Shown here: positions 30,030 to 42,759 of the stretch, piece after piece
How the letters are laid out: every line of letters starts with the position of its first letter
Numbering within the stretch: the first letter of the stretch is position 1
Source of the DNA: Coffea arabica
Taxonomy: Eukaryota > Streptophyta > Magnoliopsida > Gentianales > Rubiaceae
DNA length: 64,000 nt
Reading direction: 5' to 3'
NCBI RefSeq assembly: GCF_036785885.1
Contig: NC_092329.1
Span: 8,494,001 to 8,558,000, forward strand
Translations under genes and position numbers: made by a program
Notes under the pieces: model-generated
What the model was told of the DNA's origin: nothing
What the model saw: the letters and a program-made list of their open reading frames with translations, nothing else
Databases searched by the model: none

Positions 30030-33000
30030 CTTATAATGTTTTGTTTTAATCCATTTTAAGCCAAATTAAATATCATTACAATTTTAACTTGGAGTGCATA
30101 ACCTTGTCATTTTTGCAAAAACCCCGAGCAATAAAAGCAAGATACGGTTCACTTTTCTTTTTTTTTTTTTAAATTGTAATATCAAAATATGTATCGTGTC
30201 AATATCATTTCTAATTTCGGGCACCAATAGCTAGAGTTGGATAAAACCAAATGATTACCAAGTTTGAACACTTTCGTGAAAATTTAAAAACTTTGGTTTA
30301 ATTATCTTACTGTACAACTTGATGTGTAACAACTACGATAATTTAATGGTAGACGGAGATGCTGTGTCTAGCAAGCAATTACAACCATTAATGTTCTGAC
30401 AAAAAAATCTTTCGACAAAATTGGATTGATTTAACATTGTAAAGAGTGTCAATTCTTCTTCTTCATTTTTTTTGTTTTTTTGGGTTGGGGGGGGAAGGAG
30501 TGAAGAGTGTCAATTCTATCTGTTTAAAGTATGCGTTTGGATGATACATGAATGCCATCTTTTCAAGAGATTCAAGGGGGCCGAATTGAGTTCTGGGTTC
30601 TGACGAAAGACAATCACCTGCAACAACTTGGAACTTACGAAAATGGCCGGTTCTGATAGTCTAATAAAGATAGCTTGCTGGAATTCTGGGACAAATATGT
30701 TGTGGCCTATTTTGTGTGTGCATATTTTAATCGAAGATGGTATTTACGTCTGTTGTACTTTCTCCTGTTCTCTTCGTTTATTGTAGTTAAATTTGCCAGG
30801 GCTAATACTTGTGCCATTGCCCATCAACCTATATTATGCGGTCTTCTCTATTTTCTTTTATTTTTTGTTCAACTATTTGTTGAAGATAAAATCCAAGTTG
30901 CCGGATTTTTTTTATTTTGTTTAACCATATGAAAAAAATGATATGAGGTGTGTTTGGATAGTAGATTATTTGTTTCAAAAAAAATATCGTAGCGCTTTTT
31001 TTGATATGATATACATGAGATAAAAAATGGTTAAAAATGTGTTTATAATATAAAACAAATAAATTTGTACAAATAATTCAATGTCCAAACAAAATAATAG
31101 TTTGCTAGAATACTCCACCACCTCAAAAGGAATTAAAGTCCCCATAATTTGGCGTAATCAACCAGGCGAGTAGAAATGCATCCGTCTGATAGAAAGTGCC
31201 CGGATTTCCAGAACTCAGAAATGCAAGTAAGAAATTTCGAACCCCCTTCACCTACACCAAGGAGGAACTTGACCGTAGTCCAATGGTTCAATATCATGGT
31301 TACTAGACCAGGCTTGAATGTGGCACTTACCCACAACCAAACAAAAAAAGGGTTCAAGTATTGCGGAGTTACGTTTGCCGGGTGGAAATTGGTTAAAAAT
31401 AGTCTACAGAGTTTCCAATACATTTCCATTTTATGTTTGAGCAAAACGGGAGAAGAAACAGGATTGTCATGTTTGTGATTAGCCCAAGTGATTATTTTTC
31501 ATTTACAAACGACAAATGGTCATTTTTTTCCTTCTTTTTTTGGTGCAAGACAAATGATACATTTGGCTATACACGGCAATATGATCAAAAAGGAAGAAGA
31601 ATTTTGTGCAGTCCAAAACTGCACCCAAAATTGTCTAAATGCATGTGTAAACACAGCACGGCAACCTGCCTGCTGTCTGTCCAAAGTAAACAAAAGTAAA
31701 TAAGCAAAACCCATGAATCCATACATCCACACGTGTATGCATTTATTTATATACACTGAGAAGAAAAACAAGGAATTGAATCCCAATGTCGTCAACTAAA
31801 TGACAGTGCAAATCCCCAAGTGAATTTAAGTGAGGCTGTCGACTTTCACACATTAACATAATTTCCTACGTAAATCTCAAGGCAGTTTGCATACTTTGAT
31901 CTTTTCAATTTATTGCTAAAACTCAGGCATCCTTGCCTAACTTTTTCCCTCTTGTGTTTTTTTTTTTTTCTAAAAAATATATTTTTTTTCGAACGAGATG
32001 AATATAGGCAGCTCTACCTTGTTGAGGCTTGAGAGACTGATGATCACAAAATAATTGTCCACATTCTGGGCCTTTTTTTAGGCTTTAATTCAATCATTGG
32101 ACCATCATTCTGGATAAACTTAGCAGCTCAGCCCAATATTCTTTCCCTCAAGAATATTTGCTCTTTAGTACTTCAATTCTACCAATTTCTGTTAACCAAC
32201 CATGGAAGCTAGAAAAAAATTAGGGTGGATTTGATCAAAAGCAGCATGTTGTACCTTTACTAGTACCATAACAGGATCTAGGTAGCAATATCACTGTGTT
32301 CAATATCCGTTTACAGGGTAGAATCTTTCGGGTACAAGCCTACCAGGTGTTAGATTTGTTAAAGATATAAGTGTGCAAAATCAAGATTACAACAATACTA
32401 ATTGATAGTTATGTTTTCATTTTATTTATTTATTTAGTCCAAAGGGAGACTCAAGTCATGTAAGGGGAAAGGGTAAGGTTTGAGAGTCAAATATGAATTT
32501 CAGAATCAAAGTCTTACCAACTAAATTGTGATTTGTAGACAACAATAATTGATAGTATTAAGGCTTAATGAAACATTCTACCCATGTTCAACTTTTCTTG
32601 GGCTAGTTATTTGAAATTACTGTTATATCTCACCTAACAAACTCACAATTTGAAAAAAAAAACAAAAAAATAGTGGCTGTTGGACTTTTAAACTCTTCCT
32701 TTAGTTGGAACATTAACAACTCAACTCGTTGGAGATTTAGTTGTGTAATTGCAAAATTCATAATTGGACTTTTAAACTTCTCTTATAGTTGGAATATAAG
32801 TCCGTCGTCAAGTGTCTGATTCGACTCTCGAATCCTTTCCCTTACCCTTTTTCTTAGAAATGGTTCATAAGATGCCCATATTAGGAGTCCTGTAGTTAAT
32901 ATTCAGGGTGAAAATTGAATCAATTATGGTGTAGCCTTTTACCACCAACCATGAAGTTTACAAAAATGCAATTCAATCTTTAAAATAATGATGAAATGTG

Positions 33001-35130
33001 GAAAAGCAAAATGACAGTCAAGGACCAGCAAATGTGTTCTCTATGTTGATGTTTTTCAATTGGTATTGCTCAAACAGGAAGCTGTGCTTTGATGCAGGAA
33101 GGATTCTGACATGGCAAGTAGCAACTGGCAACCACGTCTCCTTTGCCCAGCTGCCACTTTTCAAATACTAACTGTTTCATTACCCAATTGTACATTTATA
33201 AGACTGCACATAGGCCCCATGCATCTCAATCTTATACTATAAAAACTCATTTGATTGCTCACCACCAGCTTGTGGGATTGTCTTAATGCGCTTGAACTGG
33301 GACATGTATCCACCAAGCTACACAAACTCGCACCCCATTCTCAATTATTCCTGATTTATTTATTTATTTAGTTGTGGGAGTGTAATTATTGTGCTTCATT
33401 TTCTCTTAATCCAATTCGATCGCATTTTTCAACGGTAAGCACATTCAGCTTGTTTAGTTTAATTGTCTAATCTAAGCTGTGACAAATGGTATCTGTACTG
33501 GTAGCAACCAGCCCTTTTTATTCATTCAGGGAAAGAAAAGAAAGCAATGATGCTTAGCATGTATTCAATTGTCGAGTCCTTGTTGCTCTTATTTTAAGTT
33601 GATGGAAAGCAAGCAATAACGGGATGTAACCCTTTATTTTATTTTATTTTTTTGGATTTTGGAGGATCATTTTGTCTTCAAGAACTGCAAAATCATGTAT
33701 TAATAGTCTCTGATTTATAATGCTGCAAGAACTATTCTGTCTATGAGTGGCTATTACCTTTTGTTTATGGACTGTCCACCATGCCCAAAAGAGGTTTCTG
33801 TCTTCTTGAATCTTATTCTTTTTCAAGGACCCCGCCTGCCACTTGACAATGCTGAATTCAAGGCACACGTGTTTTGTCGATGCACATATTTGGCATACAC
33901 GTGCACTTGTTGATTTGTCTCGAATGATTGGTTCATGATATGCTCAGAATTCTTTTGCAGGTATGAACAAATTGCTCTATTACATCTTACAATTCCACTG
34001 TTGTCTTTGTCCATAGATATATTGTGGTAATCATCTTAGCCATTTATTCCCAAGGGCTACTGCAAGAATTAGCAGAAAGTAGAGTTAATTTTTTTTGTTT
34101 AAGGTTGTGTTAGCTAAGTTTGGTTTGGGTATTTACATTTATACTAGAAGGCAAAAGCTCTGGTTAAGATGTCAATGAAACCAATGTAACAAAAACTCCC
34201 AGGCAGATAGATGTTCTAAGACCTTAAAAAGTGCTATCCTTGTTTAGAAGGTGTATTTTCTAATGGTGCATGATCATGATCTGTGGTGGAACATCATTCA
34301 CAGCTCAGTCTTACCTAATTATGTTTTGAGTGTTTTGTTCTTATGTAGTCAAAGGAAGGGCTGAAGGATAGTATGTCAATCTCAGAATACTTTTGGATAG
34401 AAAAAGAAGAAGTGGAGGTTCAAAACACACCATGTACGGTAAAACAAGCTTGATTCTTCATCATGCTGGTTAAGCAGTACTGATTCCATTTCTTTCCTAC
34501 AAAGTAATCAAACTCTACAAGAAAGAGGAAACACTTGGAACTTAAAAGGGAGTCTAAAGCTTAATCTCAGTGTCCCTAGCTGAAAAGGAGACGAAGTTGA
34601 GCATAACATAGATGAGTTGAAGAGGACCCTCCAGAACAAATCATTCTGAATAATTAAATTCAGAATCAGGAACCCACTTTCATGCAAAAAAAAAAGATGT
34701 CCTTTCGAATCAGGATCTTCCAGCATCAGCCTTGCTTTTTTTCTTGAAACACCCTTTTAATTGGATAACCCTTGTGATATAAAGATGTAAAAAACAAACT
34801 TCTCAAAAGCTAGAGAATTATTTCCTCCTGTGGGTCAATTGAAAATTGCAGATTCTCTGCGTAGGCATAAAGCATTTCATCATATACATAGATATTTAGA
34901 TGATAAATCTTCATATAGTTACAACAGGCCAAAAAAGAAAAAGACATAAAAAAAGGATAAAATGTGGGACTGGGACAGATACTCTATACCTTTACTAGCT
35001 TCTACTTTTATGGAAAATAACTAAGATAGTAATATGTTGTTCTCGATCAACAGTTTCTACAAACTTTAAGAGAGCTAGCCTTGTTAGATTCTATATTCTA
35101 CTTCCACCTTGCACCCCACCATTGTCCTTT
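30030..35130. other. Gene-free stretch upstream and downstream of repeats
   Basis: About 5 kb without a recognisable protein-coding gene. It includes a TIR element copy at 30953-31093, and tRNA-like or SINE-like fragments are possible near 31276-31330 (TAGTCCAATGG as a box-A-like word) and 32660-32870, but these are too degenerate to call. The last few hundred bases are probably the 3' UTR of the CEPR1-like gene. Confidence 0.35.
30953..31093. repeat. Small TIR element with GTTTGGATAG-type end (copy 2)
   Basis: Ends GTGTTTGGATAGTAGATTAT on the left and TTCAATGTCCAAACAAAATA on the right form an imperfect inverted repeat. It shares the inner word TGATATGATATACATGAGAT with the copy at 25209-25387, so they are one family. 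Confidence 0.5.
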
Positions 35131-35132
35131 GA

Positions 35133-38100
35133 TCACAAGTCAGAGATGTTCTTTGGCTTGGTGATGTTGAAGGTCTCCTTGGTCTTGTTGAGGGACTTGC
35201 ATGAACCGAATTTGCAGGGGTCAGCTTCAATCAGCAGTTGAACAACTTCGTTCATTGTTGGGCGAAGAGCTGGATTCCTACATGTGCAACGGATGGCAAC
35301 TCGCAGCATCTTAATCATTTCATCCTTGAAAGAACCTGAAATTTTCTTGTCTAAAACTTCCAGGGGTCCTTCTTTAGTCTCCACCTTGGTTGAAACCCAA
35401 TAGATGATATCCTTGTTCTCTCCAAATAAGTCTGCCTCCACTGGCTTCTTCCCGGTTATTAGTTCCATCAGTACAACCCCAAAGCTGTAGACATCACACT
35501 TGGTGGTTGCCTTGGAAGAATATGCATATTCTGTCACAACACGCAAGTACCATAAGAACTTAAGCATTAGGCTGATGGGCATTCTCTCAGTAATATAACT
35601 ATACATGCCAACTTTTAGGAAACCCTTGGAAGCAAATCATAGTAATAACTGTAATTTCAGATGACTAGGATAGTGTTTTTGGATTTCTTTCATGGTAGCC
35701 CGAGAGTATAGTTTCCTACTCGACGGTGGACACAGTTGCAGGCTTGCAGCTGTTGTGACAAATTTTTAGTAGACTAAATAATTGCCAATATAATTATTTT
35801 AACTAGTTTCTTTTTTAACTACCATTGCACGAGTTTGAAGACTCTCTGATCAGGATGTACCAATTTGAAAGGCAAAAAGATTATTTTCAGTATAGAATTA
35901 CTAAAAGTTGATGTTTGGTTTGTGTGGTTCAAGGATTAAATACCTGGGGCCAAGTAACCATAAGTCCCTGCAATAACTGTGGTTGTGGAGTCTTTCCCTC
36001 CTCTTGCCTGCAAAACCTTTGCTATCCCAAAGTCTGCAACTTTTGGTTGGTAATTGATATCCAGTAAGATATTGGTAGACTTGATGTCTCTGTGAATTAT
36101 GGGGGGCAAAAGATCATGGTGTAAGTAGGCCAAACCCTGTGCAACTCCCAGTGCAATCTGATAACGAGGAGGCCAATTCAGAATGATCTTTTCTCCATGA
36201 AGTGCATCCCAAAGGTTACCATTTGGCATGTATTCATAGACCAATAAGCTACAATCCAAACTGGAGAAGTAGCTGTACAACTTGACAATATTCTTGTGCC
36301 TTATGCTTCCTAGAGTCTCCACCTCAGTTTTCAGCTCCTTGTCTAAAACCAGTTGATCATCTGAAACATAATCTTTAGCTTTTCTGCTCCAGAGCTTCTT
36401 TACCGCGACAACTTCTCCATTGCTCAACTCAATTTTATACACTGTGCCAGAGCCTCCATAACCAACTATATTCTTATCAATCATGGATTCAATGATCTCA
36501 CGTTGATCAAAACTTACACGATGGAAACTTTTCACATCAAATGAAAAAAAAGAGGAGGACAAGGTGTCCTCATGCTCCATCATCGCCCTATCGTTGTGGA
36601 ACCATCGCTTTAGAAACAGGACAATTCCAACTATGACAATTCCTACAGATATCCCAATCACCCAAATATGCTTTACCTTTCTTCTGTTGTAAGCTGGTGA
36701 ACAAAGGGGAAAACCTCTACGGGATGCATTTAGATGGTTGGGCACACAAAGGCCTGGGTTTTGTGAGAAACTTTCCAGCAGACCTGATCCCTCTACAAAG
36801 GGGGGAGGTATGGGACCAGAGAGCATATTATTTGAGAAATTCATGGAATTTGGCAAGAGTTGAGACAGACTTTGTGGGATATTCCCTGTAAACAGATTGC
36901 TAGATAAATCGAGAACATTAAGTGACTTTAGTAAAGATAGTGACTCAGGGATGGAAGAATTAAACTTGTTCCCTTGAAGGAGCAACAAATTGAGCTGTTT
37001 AAGGTTGCCAATTTCAGGAGGCAATGAACCAGACAGGAGATTGTCGCTGAGATCAATCTTTACAAGATTGATAACTCGAGAGATCTCAACAGGCAGAATG
37101 CCTGAAAGTCTGTTGTTCTGCATGAAGAGTTCTGACAAATTTTTTGCACCTTCAATTGTTTTGGAAATTGAGCCATTCAAGTGGTTATTACTAATATCAA
37201 TGATTGACACATGTGGAAGGCCTAGAAGCCCTTCAGGAATTCTGCCTTCCAATTGGTTGTGATTAACTCGAAAGCGCAGAAGAAAGTTACACTTTGCATA
37301 ACTTTCCGGGATTTCTCCAGAAAACTTATTGTCAAGAAAAAGAAAGTACAACAGTTTACCTCCATTGCATACATATGCTGGCAGTTCTCCAGACAGCTGA
37401 TTTTCTGACAGGTCCACCCCTACCAGAGGAGAAAATCTTCCCAGATTTTCTGGAACTTTCTCTGTCAAATAATTCTCATAAAGGGACAACAAAGTCAAAG
37501 TGGTTGAATTTCCGAGGAATGCAGGAATCTCTCCAGTTAAACTGTTGTTGTAAAGCTGCAGGGATGCGAGGTTGGGAAGGCGCCATAGAGCTTCTGGAAC
37601 CTTGGTGAATTTGTTGACAGACATGTCTAAATCAACAAGTGCAGTCAAATTACCAAACTCCTCAGGTATTTCACCCTCAAGTTCATTGTAGTATAGCTCA
37701 AGCTGTTTCAAATTCTTCAGCTGCCCCAGCTCCGACGGGAGCTTGCCAACCAAGTAATTTCCACTCAGCTCAAGATCAGTGAGGGATGTCATGCTGCCTA
37801 TTGATGCTGGGATTCTGCCATGTAATTTACATGTGGTCAAGATCACTGTCTGGAGCTTTGTCAGCCTGGAGATGTTCTCGGGCAATTGCCAGAAGTTGAA
37901 GCCGTCATTCTCATTGAAGTTCAGCATCTCGAGGTTGGTGAGATTTGTAAATGACACAGGAAAGTTGCCCTGGAAGTAATTGTAGGACAAGTCCAGTGAC
38001 CTCATCGAATTCAAAGGTGACAAGTCTGGCAACGACCCAGTGAGATAGGCAGAGCTCATTTCCAGCTCTTCTAAGAGAGAGCAGTTGGTGATACTGCTAG

Positions 38101-38425
38101 GAAAGCTACCATGGAGATTGTTGTGGCCAAGACGAAGAATCCTTAACTCAGGCAGATAAGAGCACACATCTTCAGGGAACTGGCCAGAGAGTGACCATCC
38201 AGAGATATCAATCTTCTCAACATACCCTTGGTTATTGCAACCAACACCTTGGTAGTTACAAAAATTTTGGTCTTTACTGACATCCCAATTAGACAAAAGG
38301 TTCCCCGAGAGAGACGTCCTCATCAGAGTAAAGAACTGAGACTGGTTAGCAGCTGTGGTTCCTTGACAGCAGCAGAACATGTGAAGTATCAATAGAAGAG
38401 GGCAAAGGATGTAGTGATGATCCAT
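35133..38425 (-). CDS. CEPR1: LRR receptor-like kinase, CEPR1/XIP1 type
   Basis: Plasma-membrane receptor kinase of LRR subfamily XI. The Arabidopsis counterpart perceives C-terminally encoded peptides (CEPs) in nitrogen signalling and affects vascular development. Two exons on the minus strand: 38425-35944 and 35530-35133, with one GT-AG intron of 413 bases splitting the Glu codon of the APE motif. Total 959 aa. Domain order: signal peptide (about 1-24), LRR cap with the NFCNYQGVGC Cys pair, about 20 LRRs, membrane segment WVIGISVGIVIVGIVLFL (about 587-605), then kinase. Kinase landmarks are GYGGSGTVY, VAVKKLW (Lys near 675), HRDIKSTNILL (near 778), DFG (near 797) and GTYGYLAPEYAYSS. These residues indicate an active RD-type kinase. 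Family members are about 960-970 aa, so this one is full length. A 73-codon upstream ORF ends just before the start. Confidence 0.93.
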
Positions 38426-38431
38426 GACAGT

Positions 38432-38653
38432 TTATATATTTAAACTGATAGCTGTATTTTGGAAATGGAAGAGATTGAAGGTAGTTAGATTGGTTGTTGC
38501 AGAGGAGGGGAAGAGGAAGAGAAGAGGTATATAAATGGCTTGATTGATGGGATTTTTGGGTGCAGTAGTAACTAGTAACAAGCCATGATGATGATGAAAA
38601 AGGAGGTTCGTGCAGTAGTGTACTAGCACTGCTGAATGAGATGGGGAGTGCAT
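38432..38653 (-). other. Upstream ORF (73 codons) in the CEPR1 leader
   Basis: An ATG at 38653 opens a 73-codon frame that stops at 38432, leaving six bases before the receptor ATG at 38425. If transcription starts near the TATA-like site at 38676-38682, most of the 5' leader is this ORF, and ribosomes would need to leak past it or reinitiate. The peptide (begins MHSPSHSAVLVHYCTNLL) has a His-run and resembles nothing I know. Whether it is in the transcript is unproven. Confidence 0.3.
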
Positions 38654-38675
38654 ATCTTTGCTAAAGAAGCTTTAT

Positions 38676-38682
38676 GTTTATA
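38676..38682 (-). promoter_or_regulatory. TATA-like site of the CEPR1-type gene
   Basis: The minus strand reads TATAAAC, about 255 bases upstream of the receptor ATG. A start 25-30 bases further on would give a leader near 225 bases that contains the upstream ORF. A weaker AT-rich candidate (ATATATAAAC) lies only a few bases before the ATG and would leave almost no leader. Confidence 0.35.
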
Positions 38683-38699
38683 CCCTCCCACTAGCACTT

Positions 38700-39655
38700 G
38701 TAGAGAATAACATCAGTGTGCACTCCTTTGTACAGATGAGATGTTTGAATAAACTGCATCTGATCCTTGTTTCTGCATGATAGATATCAATAATCTGCAC
38801 CTTTTCTTGTGATAAAAACGTTGGAACTTTGGATGAAGCTCAAGCACCATACAGGTATATCGATACTAAGAAGTTACTTAAAAAGTTTGAAATTGAAAGC
38901 TCAATTTGTTATGCCATGTACAGTGTCTAAGCTTTATCTTCTTGTTAAGCAAATTTTTTATCACAACATACAATTATTCTTATCAGCATATGTAGCTTGC
39001 GTCCATATTTGCAATATATATAGCCTTGGGGCCCCATGTTCCATTCCTAATGTTTGGTGTTTTTGCTGTTATTTGTCTCGAGCTGTCGATTACTTAAATA
39101 GATTCTTTGCTCTAGTTTGTGCTTTTGCTCCCCTTCCGTTCGGACTCCAAACCCGACAAATTTTTTTTTAGGTACGGATTAAGAAATAATTCCGTTATCC
39201 GAATTCATTTATTCTCACAAAAAAAGCGGGTCGGACACGTAATATAGGATTCCGACCCGTATTCGACCAAGATCCGAAAAATACATTAATAATTATAAAA
39301 TATAAATATTTTTAGATACAATAATAATTCTTTTACCAAAATTAACAAATCCTAATCTTGTTGGGGCCTTATTTCTAAATACAATAATATCTCTAAATAC
39401 ATTTATTTCTAAATACAATAATATAATCTTGTATAATATTTCTAAATATATTATTTTTGTTGGGTTTTATTTTTTTTCGGATGGACCTGGACCCGTCGGA
39501 CCCGATTCCGAGATCCTAAGCACAAGACCCGTCCGGTATATAGGTCGGGTTAGGAATTGGTATATTATAACGGTCCAGAATTTTCAATTCCGACCCGTTG
39601 ACAGCACTACCTTCTATCTTTTGATTCTCTCATAATGCTTCTCCAAAGGGTAAAA
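38700..39655. other. Gene-free stretch with possible TE fragments
   Basis: No gene is recognisable. Near 39225-39275 and 39478-39605 there are GC-rich blocks with GGGTCGGACACG, GGACCCGTCGGACCCG and CCGACCCGTTGACAGC words on either side of an A/T-rich centre. This is the style of a non-autonomous element, but termini and target duplication could not be defined. Confidence 0.35.
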
Positions 39656-39658
39656 AAC

Positions 39659-40085
39659 CTGGAGGGTTCCTAAATTATTGCCGTTATCTATTTTTGACCC
39701 ATCATCTAAATTTTGTTTCCGATTGGCCCTTGAATAATTAAAACTGCATACTTTAAGGATTTCTAGTGACTTTAGGCTTAAATCTGGCCAGATTTAAAGG
39801 GCATTTTTTTCCATTCATAACTAAAGCATCGAGACCAGTATTAGAAACGCTAAAAAGAGGTAATCCTTCAAAATTTGAAAGATTACCTCTTTTTAGGGTT
39901 TTTTATGCTAATCCAAATACTTCAACTACAAATGGACAAAAATGCCCTTTATATCCGACCAAATTTATGTCTAAAGTCACTGGAGTCCTTAAATGTGCAT
40001 TTTTAATTGTTCAAGGGTCAATCGAAAACAAATTTTAAATGAGGGGCCAAAAGGAGACAACAACAATAGTTTAAGGCCTCCCTAG
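39659..40085. repeat. 427-bp foldback element with two ~200-bp complementary arms
   Basis: The left arm from 39659 (CTGGAGGGTTCCTAAATTAT) is complementary along its length to the right arm ending at 40085 (inverted start CTAGGGAGGCCTTAAACTAT). Matching blocks include TAAAGGGCATTTTT, AGTGACTTTAG and AAAAAGAGGTAAT. The centre is a near-perfect hairpin at about 39851-39890 (AAAGAGGTAAT / ATTACCTCTTT). No target duplication or ORF of interest. The structure is that of a foldback MITE able to form a long hairpin RNA if transcribed. Confidence 0.75.
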
Positions 40086-40477
40086 ATTTTTTATTCTGCT
40101 CCAAATAATCATCTTTCTTTTTGTACCCTGAGTTCACCCTTTGAAAACCCAAGTTTTCCAATTGATACATTTTTGCCAGAAAAAAATGCATCATGCATCT
40201 ATCTTAGTCAATTATATTTCCCTTCCTAACATATATTGCAAGCATGGGGCTTGTTTGCATTTGCTCTAAGCAATCTAATCACAGTTATGAGATAAAACTT
40301 GTTTAAAGTGCTCTCATTCACATCTAACCTTTGCTTTTGTGCTCAAAAACACCAGATCAAAAGTTTTTATTTCTGCTCTTCAGATCAAAAGATTGTGAAA
40401 TTAATCTGCTCTTCTATAGCTGTTTTTATTTCTAAAAAGTTTTAGAACAAAAGTACCAGATCAAAATTTTGAGAGCT

Positions 40478-40833
40478 GAATAAAGCAAGAGCTTGTATTC
40501 TAACGCTTAAGGTCCAGTAGAGAGTCGAGTGTGAGTGTTTAAGGCCCATTGAGTCGGCTTCTAGTCAGCAATTGCCTGGAGGTTTGACTTTAGTGGATCC
40601 CCCTTAGACTGCTTGTATTCTAACGCTTTGTTGGAAAGAAACAAGAGTTCACGGTGAGGGTTAATAGCTGCCCCACCCCTTTCTCCCACATCGGTCCAGT
40701 AGAAAGTCAAGTGTGAGTGTTTAAGGTCCATTTAGTCGGCTTCTAGTTAACAATTGTCTGGAGGTTTGACTTTAGTGGATCCCCTTAGACCGCTTGTATT
40801 CTAACGCTTTGTTGGAAAGAATAAAGCAAGAGC
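40478..40833. mobile_element. Dimeric repeat flanked by a 15-bp direct duplication
   Basis: GAATAAAGCAAGAGC is found at 40478-40492 and 40819-40833. Between them lie two related units sharing GGTCCAGTAG, GAGTGTTTAAGG, GTCGGCTTCTAGT, GGAGGTTTGACTTTAGTGGA and CTTGTATTCTAACGCTTTGT. The second unit starts near 40691. A target duplication of this length suits retroposition, but there is no A-rich tail and no pol III box that I can identify, so the class is uncertain. Confidence 0.5.
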
Positions 40834-41336
40834 ATGCCTAATTAGAAGAACATGTAATTAACCCAAGGGAGATAAGAAAGTACAAAGTAGCTTTATTTTA
40901 ATTGCCACTATTCTAGGTTGACCCTAGTTGGGACCTAGATTTATTAGTGCCCCATCTGCGTAGACTTTACATGTAGACGATTTGCGCAGAACTGTTTCTG
41001 CCTATTGGAATAGGACTGGAGGTTATGCTGAAATCCCTGCTGATTGATGGGTGAAGATAAGCTCAAGTAGAGAACATATGAGCGTCACATCAACTTTGGT
41101 TCTCTTAAAGTTTTTAAATTTTTTTGTTTTTTTTTTCTTTTCTTAAACTATATGCCTTTCCCTATTTTGGCAAGAATTATGTTAAGAACATCTTCTTCGT
41201 TCTTACGCTCTCTATAATACAAAAATTGAGAAGATAACTTGGTTATGTATATCGTTTATATTTTGGGGAAGATAATTGTAACAATAACGTATCAATAAGT
41301 CTTCAATGTTCCTAGTCTCTTTGTCGATAGTACTAT

Positions 41337-42755
41337 GGGTCCGTTTGGATTAGCTGTTTTTGGGGTTGTTTTTCAAAAACAGCACTGTAGCATTTCGTTT
41401 TTCAAATACAAGTCCGTTTGGATTAGTTGTTTTTGGGGTTGTTTTCAAAAATTATATAAAAAACTTTTACTGTACATGTTTTATGGATTATTTTTAGATG
41501 TATTTTTAAAACATATTTTTGAGTATTTTTATAATTTATAATTTATACAACAATATACAATTATACATTTATAAATATTTATAAATAAATATATTTATAT
41601 AAAAATATAAAAATGTATTATATTATATATAATACATAATATAAATATATTTATAAATGTATAAATTATAAATGAATATTATATAAATGTATAAATGTAT
41701 AAATTATAATTTTTATATTTTTATATTTATATACATTTATGCTTTTAAAATACATTTATAAATATTTATAAATAATTATATTTATACTTTTATAAATAAA
41801 TATATTCATATATTTATATATAAATGTATTATATTATATATAATACATAATATAAATATATTTATAAATGTTTAAATGTATATTACTATAAATATATAAA
41901 TTATAAATGTATATTATAATTTATAATTTATAATTTTTATGTTTTTATATTTATATGAATATGTTTTTATGTATTATATATAAATAAATTTATATATTAT
42001 ATATAAATAAATAAGTGTATTATATTTATTTATTATATATTATATTTATAAATAAATATATAAATGTATTATAAGTGTATTATATTATATATAATACATA
42101 ATATAAATATATTTATAAATGTATAAATGTATATTATTATAAATGTGTATAAATTATAAATGAATATTATATAAATGTATAAATTAATATATTATAAATA
42201 TATATTAATATTATGTATAAATGTATTAATGTAATAAATATAAATGTATAAATTTATTAATATTATGTATAAATGTATAATTAATATTATGTATATTAAT
42301 ATAAATATATAAATGTATTATATTATATATAATACATAATATAAATGTATATTATAAATATACATAAATATATATATATTATGTTTAAATGTACATTTAT
42401 ATAAATGTTATATAATATTGAACATTTATATAAATGTATAATAACATATTTAGAATATATATAATTTATATAATATATAATATTCATATAAATATATAAA
42501 ATATATTTTATATAAAATAAAATATTTATAATATGTATAAATAAATATATTTAAATTAATATAATATATATATATCCTATAGATAATTGAAATATACAAA
42601 TTGAAATAAACATATTAAATATGTATTTGGAGTTGTTTTTGATATATTGTTTGGATATGGTGTTTTTGGAATTGTTTTTAAAATACACATTTACTGTAGC
42701 ATTTGAATTGTGAAAAACAGTTTTTCAAAAACAGGCCCAAAAACAAGAATCCAAT
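41337..42755. mobile_element. TIR element with a ~1.1-kb A/T-only interior
   Basis: The left end GGTCCGTTTGGATTAGCTGT with AACAGCACTGTAGCATTT pairs with the right end, whose inverse begins TTGGATTCTTGTTTTTGGGC and contains AATGCTACAGTAAA. The left end is partly duplicated (GTCCGTTTGGATTAG at 41338 and 41411). From about 41520 to 42600 the sequence is almost only A and T, with a recurring TATATAATACATAATATAAA block near 41625, 41835, 42090 and 42325, so units of roughly 210-250 bases are tandemly repeated. No coding capacity. Confidence 0.55.
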
Positions 42756-42759
42756 GCAG

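Noticed and set aside
31276..31330. tRNA-like or SINE-like sequence with TAGTCCAATGG and AGGCTTGAATG
   Set aside because: It resembles pol III boxes A and B, but no A tail or target duplication was found. Left as a possible degenerate SINE.
32440..32870. Possible SINE fragments in the stretch with GACTCTCGAATCC
   Set aside because: Boundaries and duplications cannot be seen. Too degraded to call.
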